From Pseudomonadota bacterium (lineage in GTDB: Bacteria; Pseudomonadota; Gammaproteobacteria; Acidiferrobacterales; Acidiferrobacteraceae), in the NCBI GenBank assembly GCA_021785035.1, contig JAJYGP010000036.1, positions 1-36,290 on the forward strand: DNA of 36,290 nucleotides, in the 5' to 3' direction. Below are positions 26,138 to 32,546 of this stretch, one piece after another (the first letter of the stretch is position 1; each line of letters starts with the position of its first letter). The notes under the pieces were generated by a model. It was not told the DNA's origin. It did not search any database and saw only the letters and a list, made by a program, of their open reading frames with translations. The position numbers were made by a program, and so were the translations under genes.

Positions 26138-27339
26138 CGACTCGTGTCGGTTTTTTGGTCTTCCCCGGCCTCCAGCTTTTGGATCTGGCGGGCCCGTATG
26201 AGATTTTTAGTGCCTTATCGGATTGTGAGGTGCATCTTTTCTGGAAAACCCGAGAGCCTTTGGCCTGTTCAGCAGGTATGCTATTTCAGCCGACGGCCAC
26301 CCTCGACTACGAACTGCCGGTGGATGTTCTCTGTATACCCGGAGGCGTCGGTCTCAATGTTTTGTTGCAGGATGAGGAAATTCTAAGCTGGATACAGCGC
26401 CAGGCGGCAACGGCGCAGTTTGTCACCTCTGTATGCACCGGGGCGCTGTTGCTCGGTGTGGCAGGATTGCTTGCCGGACGGCGCGCGACGACACATTGGC
26501 GTTATCTTGATCTCCTCACTGAATGTGGCGCCATACCTATCCGGGAGCGTGTGGTTCAAGACGGCAATCTGATCACCGGTGGCGGTGTTACTGCCGGGAT
26601 AGACTTTGGTCTTGTGCTGATTGCAGCCTTGCGTGGCCAAGGTGCGGCTGAAGAAATTCAGCTTGCCATGAAATATGCGCCGGAACCGCCTTTCCAGGCT
26701 GGTAGGCCGGATGATGCGCCCAGGGATGTCTTGGAGGTCGTCAGATGCCGCACTGAAGCACTGCATGCCGAACGTGAACGGATGATTGGGACCTGGCGGA
26801 ATATTCCCCTTAGCTTGTCAGATAAGGGCGAAGACGTGATCTGCGCCCCCCTCGTTCGCGAACTAGGGCAGGACGACGATTTCGCTTATCGCTCACTCTG
26901 GCAGGATGCCATGCAACAACACGCGCAGTATTTCCGCATAGCGGCGGGAGATGATGTTCCCGTGGGTATTCCCACGCGAGGAGCAAATGACAGCTTTACC
27001 TTAGGCGCCTTCGAGAAAAATGTGCTAGTCGGGATTGTCAGTCTGGAGCGGGATCGCGGTCTGAAATTGCGGCATAAGGCGTTACTTTTTCGCATGTTCG
27101 TGGCGCCGGAGGCGGCCGGCCGTGGTCTCGGTAGGTCGCTTTTGCAGGCGGTTCTCTCCCGTGCACAGGAGATCGATAATTTACGGTCCGTTCGTTTGAC
27201 TGTTCTGGAGCGAAATCATCGGGCCCGAGCGCTGTATCGGTCGCTGGGTTTCGTAGATTTCGCACTGGAGCCAGATGCCGTTCACATGGACACAGATTAT
27301 GTGGCTGAGGTACAAATGATACGATTTCTCAAAAAATGA
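26134..27339 (+). CDS. DJ-1/PfpI (isonitrile hydratase-like) domain fused to GNAT acetyltransferase
   Basis: This is a 401-aa fusion. Residues 1 to about 215 are a DJ-1/PfpI domain of the isonitrile hydratase type: D17 (LQLLDLAGPYEIF), CIPGG, the nucleophile elbow SVCTGALLLG with C101-T102, and GLLAGRRATTHWRYLDLL. From memory, D17, C101 and T102 match the catalytic positions of Pseudomonas isonitrile hydratase. Residues about 216-401 are a GNAT domain with the acetyl-CoA loop AGRGLGRSLL (about 329-338) and ALYRSLGFVDF. The first part may hydrate or deglycate a substrate and the second acetylate an amine. It is coupled on both sides by ATGA overlaps (26134, 27336). Confidence 0.9.
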   Translation: MTTRVGFLVFPGLQLLDLAGPYEIFSALSDCEVHLFWKTREPLACSAGMLFQPTATLDYELPVDVLCIPGGVGLNVLLQDEEILSWIQRQAATAQFVTSVCTGALLLGVAGLLAGRRATTHWRYLDLLTECGAIPIRERVVQDGNLITGGGVTAGIDFGLVLIAALRGQGAAEEIQLAMKYAPEPPFQAGRPDDAPRDVLEVVRCRTEALHAERERMIGTWRNIPLSLSDKGEDVICAPLVRELGQDDDFAYRSLWQDAMQQHAQYFRIAAGDDVPVGIPTRGANDSFTLGAFEKNVLVGIVSLERDRGLKLRHKALLFRMFVAPEAAGRGLGRSLLQAVLSRAQEIDNLRSVRLTVLERNHRARALYRSLGFVDFALEPDAVHMDTDYVAEVQMIRFLKK

Positions 27340-28211
27340 ATACCGTGACGCTGATCCAGTATCAGATTGATGCTTTTAGTCACCGGGTTTTTTCTGGCAA
27401 TCCGGCGGCTGTTATTCCTCTAGACCAGTGGCTCCCCGATGCGGTTATGCAAGCCATTGCTGAAGAAAATAATCTCTCTGAGACCGCCTTTTATATCCCG
27501 GCAGAAAACTCTGGCACCTTCCATTTACGCTGGTTCACACCGGTGGCTGAAGTGGATTTGTGCGGCCACGCTACCCTAGCAACAGCACACGTTCTCTTTC
27601 ACGAACGGGGATTTCAAGGAAATAAGGTCACCTTCGAAACCCGTAGTGGTGGCCTGTATGTGACCAAAGACGGCAATAAGCTCACTATGGATTTCCCCGC
27701 CTGTTCGATCCATCCGGTTGAGATGCCAAACGCATTGCGGCAAGGGTTGCGGCTTACACAAAAGCCTGCAGCGATTCTTGCCGGAGACGACTATATCGTG
27801 GTACTTGAGAACGAAGAGGAGATCTGCAGCGTTCGTCCTGACTACCAATTTCTGGCGCAACTCGATTTACGGGGCGTGGCAATTACGGCACAAGGGACAG
27901 AGGCGGATTTTGTTAGTCGCTTCTTTGCGCCGAAATTTGGCGTTTCCGAGGATCCGGTTACCGGGTCCGTGCATTGTGCGCTAGTTCCCTATTGGGCAAA
28001 AATACTGCATAAAGATACCATGTGCGCGAGACAGCTATCTAAGAGGGGTGGCACTATAACATGTGTGTTTGATGGCGGTCGCGTGCACCTTTCTGGCCAC
28101 GCCGTCACCTTCATGGAAGCGAGGATCATTATTGACGCCGCATCGGGGCCCACGGCGAGTCATAATCCGACAGCGCGGGGCGAATTAGCGCAGAACCCAA
28201 CGAAATTATGA
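27336..28211 (+). CDS. PhzF-family isomerase/epimerase
   Basis: This 291-aa protein has the diaminopimelate-epimerase-like double domain. It shows YQIDAFSHRVFSGNPAAVIPLDQWL, the catalytic Glu in NNLSETAFY (E49, matching E45 of PhzF), FTPVAEVDLCGHATLATAH and GVSEDPVTGSVHCALVPYW. PhzF itself isomerises a phenazine precursor. Most homologues have no known substrate and occur in secondary metabolism or stress operons. The C-terminal tail of about 25 residues (after EARIIID) is polar and longer than usual. No phenazine genes are nearby, so the gene name phzF is not warranted. Confidence 0.93.
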   Translation: MNTVTLIQYQIDAFSHRVFSGNPAAVIPLDQWLPDAVMQAIAEENNLSETAFYIPAENSGTFHLRWFTPVAEVDLCGHATLATAHVLFHERGFQGNKVTFETRSGGLYVTKDGNKLTMDFPACSIHPVEMPNALRQGLRLTQKPAAILAGDDYIVVLENEEEICSVRPDYQFLAQLDLRGVAITAQGTEADFVSRFFAPKFGVSEDPVTGSVHCALVPYWAKILHKDTMCARQLSKRGGTITCVFDGGRVHLSGHAVTFMEARIIIDAASGPTASHNPTARGELAQNPTKL

Positions 28212-28215
28212 GATA

Positions 28216-28861
28216 TTGAGGGTGACTATACGCGACGGATATCTGCTCATTATGTTGGGAGGTGGATTAGTCGCCCCAATAATCTATTTTTTGAATATTC
28301 TTTGGGCGGCTGCCGTTTATCCTGGCTATCGACATCGGAGCCAATTTATCAGCGAACTTGGTACCCGTATTTCTCCGGGCGCCCGCTACTTCAATAGATG
28401 GCTCAGCGTTACCGGGACAATGCTGGTAGTGTTTGCTTTCGGTGTATATGTGAGCCTCGGTAGTCAAAGAGAGGCACTGGGTATCCTGCTAGGACTTGTG
28501 TTGTTTGGATTGACCGTGGTGATTATGGCAGTTTTCCCTTGTGATTCTGGGTGTCCGCGTACTCCGCAATCGCGGGCAGGAATGGTGCACGGTTTTTTTT
28601 GGTGTCTTGGGCGCGCTTGCGTTTGTGACTTCCGTCGCACTGTTTTGTTTCGTCTGGTGGCTGATACACCCGATATTCGCCATATATTCTTTTATCACAG
28701 TTCTTACGAGCACCATTTGTCTGGTCATTTTAATGCTGGAGCGAACATCGGGTTGGCAAGGGATATGGCAGCGAATTTATGCGGGCGTAGTATTCAGCTG
28801 GGTACAGGCGCTAAGCGGGCTGATCTTGATATCGGGCAGGAGCCTATTAGCATTTCATTGA
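28216..28861 (+). pseudogene. DUF998 membrane protein frameshifted at a T8 run
   Basis: The reading begins at TTG 28216, GTG 28222 or ATG 28252. It encodes LIMLGGGLVAPIIYFLNILW, HRSQFISELGTRISPGARYF, LVVFAFGVYVSL, VVIMAVFPCDSGCP and AGMVHGFF, all typical of the six-helix DUF998 family. At 28593-28600 eight T residues shift the frame. With seven T the reading continues GVLGALAFVTSVALFCFVWW, AIYSFITVLTSTICLVIL and VFSWVQALSGLILIS to a TGA near 28861. As written, translation enters a hydrophilic tail to 28866. It may be a true mutation, a sequencing error, a phase-variable tract or a slippage site. Confidence 0.82.
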
Positions 28862-28866
28862 GGTAG

Positions 28867-29478
28867 CTTAAGACCACTCGGGAATTGAGCTACTGCGCCC
28901 GCGCCACGATGACTTGTACGGGCAGTAGGCTCGGATCGGAGTGAGCGGCAGGACGAGGTCCGAATACGCTACCAAACAACAATGAGGCCTTTACAGGCGT
29001 TCTTGTGGGGAGGAAGCCGGGTATTGGGTTTATGTAGGGTGTGTCCGCGGGTACGTACGGCGCCATCTCTACGCAATCGCGGGACGTTGTGTTCTCTATC
29101 CTGCGGGGTGTGCGCCGTGAGGCGTTTATGGACCACTGACACGACCCTGAAGACTTTTTTATCAAGACGCTCTTAAAACAGTACGCTGGCTTTTCTGAGC
29201 GACCTTCGAGATAGGTCACTTGGGTGGTCAGGATACGGCTTGTCAGGACCATAGGCTGGCTTTAGGCTTGATCATTGGCCATATAGGGCGACAAGATGCG
29301 GTGGTGAAAGTTACAGATCGACGGCGCCACAGGCTTCACGCGGCTTTCGCGTCATCGGTGCGGTTCCTAGGGTTACCCACCACAACCAGTCGTACTCATG
29401 GCGCGACTATACAAGGTCGGTGAAAGCGGTCATGAAGATACTTGCCCAGCCATGTACCCCGATGGTTGAATAGGACAA
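28867..29478. other. Intergenic region without a recognisable gene
   Basis: These 612 nt contain no gene I can identify. A 120-aa minus-strand frame (28890-29252) is listed separately at low confidence. Past 29252 there are only short frames on either strand. No tRNA, insertion sequence end or clear terminator was seen. The promoter of the two-gene unit that follows should lie near its 3' end, but no good box was found. Confidence 0.4.
28890..29252 (-). CDS. Doubtful 120-aa hypothetical frame
   Basis: The frame has an ATG at 29252 and 120 codons. The C-terminal half (YVPADTPYINPIPGFLPTRT, FGSVFGPRPAAHSDPSLLPV) reads somewhat protein-like. The N-terminal half is Ser/Arg-rich with no clear secondary structure. 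There is no clear ribosome site and I recognise no family. It may be a remnant or chance. Confidence 0.2.
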   Translation of the reverse strand: MVLTSRILTTQVTYLEGRSEKPAYCFKSVLIKKSSGSCQWSINASRRTPRRIENTTSRDCVEMAPYVPADTPYINPIPGFLPTRTPVKASLLFGSVFGPRPAAHSDPSLLPVQVIVARAQ

Positions 29479-29484
29479 ATGCCC

Positions 29485-30903
29485 ATGGATCTTATGCTTG
29501 TAAAATGCGGTACATGCTTTCGAAGCCCGCTGAATTGTGATACCGCCTTTTTGCTCTCAGACCCAGAGGGCGCATGCGTTTTCCTGGAAAGAGTGCAGGC
29601 AGTCCTTGAAGAGCAGGGCGTAGGCCTCGTGGAGGTCGTATTCAACCAAACCAAACGTAAGGCCAAGTGGCGGTATGCGACATCCGAGGACGACGATGAC
29701 AGCGTGCTTCTCGACCCACTGCTTAGAATCAGTAACCTACAAATACCTGCAGCGACAAGGTTTCGGATCGAAGACGCCATCAAGGCGTCCGAGTTTCCGA
29801 CCTCCCTATTCTCGGAGCACAGTGTCGAACTCTACGTCTACGACAATCTCTTTGGTATGTTGGAATGGGATTTTACGCTTCGATGCCTGGGGCGCGACAT
29901 AACAGCCGCAGACAGGTCGGAAATAGAACTCTTGATCCATACCATTTCCGTTGAACTGATGGAGGCTATTACTCAGACTGACATATTCAGCCAGATCCAC
30001 GCTGCGGCCGCGAGCACTCTTCCAATCAAGGCCTTGAGGGGACGACGGTTTGGCCCCTTGTATTTGGAAAGAGAGCAGGACTACATCGATCTTTTAGTGC
30101 GCAATAAAGAAACTAAGGTCACAGCGCGGCGCCCTGTTATCGTACCAAGTATTTTATGGACGGCGCGGCTTTATATTTGGCCGCATGGGGGAGTGAGCCA
30201 GGAACAAAAGCAATTTTTGCTGGCTTTATTGCATAAGGATACGGTCTGTGTGAGCGCAAGCAATTGCCGAATTTATTGCGCGTGGGGTTCGAGCGCCGTC
30301 GCAAGCGACACCGAGGTCGACGAAGGGGTCGTGGAGCGGATTTCCGCCATTCGCAGGGAGCTTCAGTACATATTTGCTGTGACCAACGAGTACGCGAAAA
30401 AGACTGGTAACGCCTATTTTCGATCTTTGGGGGGGCTTGTGCGCAGAGGTACGGACGTGTCGGATTGGCTGGAAAGCGCCAAGACGCACTTGAGCCAGAT
30501 GCTATACATCTGCAAAGACCGAGACATGGGTTTGCAAGGCTGGAAAAGCGAGTGCTTTGTCGCGTATATGCGGCTATGGAAGGTCGAGCCTTATATTGTT
30601 ACCACGATCAACAAAGTGGATACGGCCCGCAATCTTGTGGACGCCATGCGCGCGAGACAGGGCAGTCGGATGCAAAAACAGATCAAGAATATTCTTGCGG
30701 CTCTCGGGCTCATGGAGGCGCTCGGCGTCATCACCGAAATTACTGAGTATTCTCATAGCCCTGACTATCGCCCCAGCACGACTTGGGGAATTCTTCGTGT
30801 GTTTCACTCATGGAGACCTGATGTAACGATTTCGGTGGCAGCTCTTCTTATACTGTCATTCTTGGTGGTGGCAATTTTGTACATAGGGACCCTGAAGGAG
30901 TAA
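29485..30903 (+). CDS. Unrecognised 472-aa protein with C-terminal membrane anchor
   Basis: I do not recognise this protein. The ATG at 29485 is preferred over 29479 because AGGA (29472-29475) is then 9 nt away. Near the N-terminus is a CxxC with a further Cys (KCGTCFRSPLNC, C8, C11, C18), which may bind metal. An acidic run EDDDD follows at about 70. The middle has mixed alpha/beta character (VELYVYDNLFGMLEWDFTLRC). From about 300 to 440 it is mostly helical. The end is a single membrane helix (VTISVAALLILSFLVVAILY, about 447-466) and a 6-residue tail, so it looks tail-anchored with the bulk in the cytosol. The layout faintly recalls CorA-like helical stalks, but only one membrane helix is present. 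The lyase-like gene follows after 4 nt. Confidence 0.8.
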   Translation: MDLMLVKCGTCFRSPLNCDTAFLLSDPEGACVFLERVQAVLEEQGVGLVEVVFNQTKRKAKWRYATSEDDDDSVLLDPLLRISNLQIPAATRFRIEDAIKASEFPTSLFSEHSVELYVYDNLFGMLEWDFTLRCLGRDITAADRSEIELLIHTISVELMEAITQTDIFSQIHAAAASTLPIKALRGRRFGPLYLEREQDYIDLLVRNKETKVTARRPVIVPSILWTARLYIWPHGGVSQEQKQFLLALLHKDTVCVSASNCRIYCAWGSSAVASDTEVDEGVVERISAIRRELQYIFAVTNEYAKKTGNAYFRSLGGLVRRGTDVSDWLESAKTHLSQMLYICKDRDMGLQGWKSECFVAYMRLWKVEPYIVTTINKVDTARNLVDAMRARQGSRMQKQIKNILAALGLMEALGVITEITEYSHSPDYRPSTTWGILRVFHSWRPDVTISVAALLILSFLVVAILYIGTLKE

Positions 30904-30907
30904 GTGA

Positions 30908-32320
30908 ATGGACACGCCATACCTGAACCAGTTGCTAGAGGCCTCCGAGCGGCATGTGCTGCCGCCGGCGGTGCTTGAGGCGGCGGCGAGAATCGCGGCC
31001 GAGCGTGCGTGGGTGGAGGAATTGCTGCAGCAAGGGCACGTTAATTCGATTTACGGGTTCAACACGGAACTTGGGCATCGTGATTTTGTGACGGTCGATC
31101 CCAAGGCCGGCCCCGATTTCCAAAAAGCGATCTTCGCCAGCCATCACATGCGGCCCAGTTATGCGCGTGGTGTGTATCCGCGGGCCGTAGCCTCACTTAT
31201 AGGTTATGTAAAGGCGTTTCAATTGAGTCGGGGCGGGAGCGGAATTTCCTCGGAGGCCTACGCGCGTATCGTGCAGAAGGTGACCAACCCCGAGTTTTGT
31301 CCACGCATTCCGGCCGGGCAGTCGTACTCCTCGGGTGATGTGTTGCCCGCGACCCACTGGGTCAGTGCGGTATTTGACCTCGATGGTTCGGCGCCCTATG
31401 CCCTGAAGCCGGGCGACATGATCGCCTTGATCAACGGCAATTTCGTACACACGGCCTTGGCTGCGGACAATTATCGGGAATTGAAGCAGCTTACTCAATA
31501 TGTGGTCGTAAGTGGCGCCTATGCCGGTCGCCTCTGTGAACTGGCCCGGATCAACTACCTACGGGATTTGCCCCGGGATAAGGAAGCGGCGCAGAAGTCC
31601 CTTGACTATCTCGTGCGTACGGCAGACGGTCGGAAAAGTCTTTCAACCTCTCCCCAGCGCGCCGTCTCGATACGGGCGATTCCTGACGTGATTATCGAGT
31701 TTTGTAGTGCGCGCCACGCGCTTGGTCGGGAAATCGAGATGTTGATTCCAACGCAGTCTGCAAATCCTTTATTCGATCTTGCCCGTAAAGAGGTTTTTTC
31801 CAGCCCGGGTTTTTTGGCGATCGGACTGGCCTTGGCTCAGAACAAGATGATCGAGACCTTACTGCTGGTGTTGCGGGCATCGGTCGCTAGGCTCAGTTTC
31901 ATTTTGTCGGGTCGGGTGGCAGGTATCCCTGAGGATGGCTGGGACCCGACTGCGGAGGCGGGCCTCGGTTTTATCCAGGTTCCCAAGGAATTGACAGCCG
32001 TGGTCGAGGCCGCATATCAGGCCTATGGCCGGCGCGGGTTTGCCTCGGGGGGCGCCACCTCCTACGGTATTGAGGACTTATGGACCCAGGGCGAGGCCTT
32101 GTCTCGGGATATCCATAAGCTGAGCCTTATCGCCCGAGACGTATTGCGGCGCGAGATTGCGGTCTATGAGGTCGTAAGCCGGCGCTGCGTACCCGCCCGA
32201 TCTATGGGTTTGTGCCCGGAGGGCTCGCGGAAGGGCTTAGGGATGGTGGCCGAGCTTCACTTTGTCGAAGATGTTTTGCGGGGGCTTAAGGGCCTCACGA
32301 CTGAAGACCTTGGGGATTAG
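30908..32320 (+). CDS. Divergent aromatic amino acid ammonia-lyase (MIO family) homologue
   Basis: This 470-aa protein is of the histidine/phenylalanine ammonia-lyase superfamily, shorter than HutH (about 510). GGAG lies 7 nt before the ATG. The loop Tyr is kept as Y49 (SIYGFNTELG; YGINTGFG in HAL). The cofactor triad is S141-S142-G143 followed by D144 (GQSYSSGDVLPATHW), where HAL has A-S-G at 142-144. N177 (LINGNFVHTALAA) matches HAL N195. Q250 and R256 (QRAVSIRAIP) match Q277 and R283, but HAL Y280 is Val here. E389 (YGIEDLW) may match E414. The FHGEP-type segment is lost (GFLAIGLAL). It may still form MIO but probably has altered substrate or mechanism. It is coupled to the membrane-anchored unknown protein. 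Confidence 0.88.
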   Translation: MDTPYLNQLLEASERHVLPPAVLEAAARIAAERAWVEELLQQGHVNSIYGFNTELGHRDFVTVDPKAGPDFQKAIFASHHMRPSYARGVYPRAVASLIGYVKAFQLSRGGSGISSEAYARIVQKVTNPEFCPRIPAGQSYSSGDVLPATHWVSAVFDLDGSAPYALKPGDMIALINGNFVHTALAADNYRELKQLTQYVVVSGAYAGRLCELARINYLRDLPRDKEAAQKSLDYLVRTADGRKSLSTSPQRAVSIRAIPDVIIEFCSARHALGREIEMLIPTQSANPLFDLARKEVFSSPGFLAIGLALAQNKMIETLLLVLRASVARLSFILSGRVAGIPEDGWDPTAEAGLGFIQVPKELTAVVEAAYQAYGRRGFASGGATSYGIEDLWTQGEALSRDIHKLSLIARDVLRREIAVYEVVSRRCVPARSMGLCPEGSRKGLGMVAELHFVEDVLRGLKGLTTEDLGD

Positions 32321-32486
32321 CGTGGCGGGTCCCGGGCGATTGTGGGAAAAGGGCGCAAGAAAGCTCAAGTTAGCGCATTCCTAGAACGATCCACTCTTTC
32401 GGACAGGGATCGGGCGTCGATCCGGTTCATTGAGGTGGGTGTGGGGCCTTTTTCTGTGCTTGCTCCCGCGTCTCCGGGACTCATGC

Positions 32487-32515
32487 CTTGAAACTCTGGC
32501 CTTTCTCCCCCATTT
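32487..32515 (+). promoter_or_regulatory. RpoH (sigma-32) heat-shock promoter of clpB
   Basis: CTTGAAA at 32487-32493 and CCCCATTT at 32508-32515 are separated by 14 nt. This is essentially the RpoH consensus (CTTGAAA-N11-16-CCCCATNT). Transcription would begin about 25 nt before the clpB ATG. The rest of the 226-nt gap after the lyase-like gene shows nothing else clear. Confidence 0.92.
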
Positions 32516-32546
32516 GTGAGGGCATCTTACGAAGTAGGTGGCTCTC

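Noticed and set aside
20513-32546. Integrated mobile element
   Set aside because: No integrase, transposase, tRNA att site or flanking repeats were seen, so only an accessory insertion of unknown mechanism is claimed.
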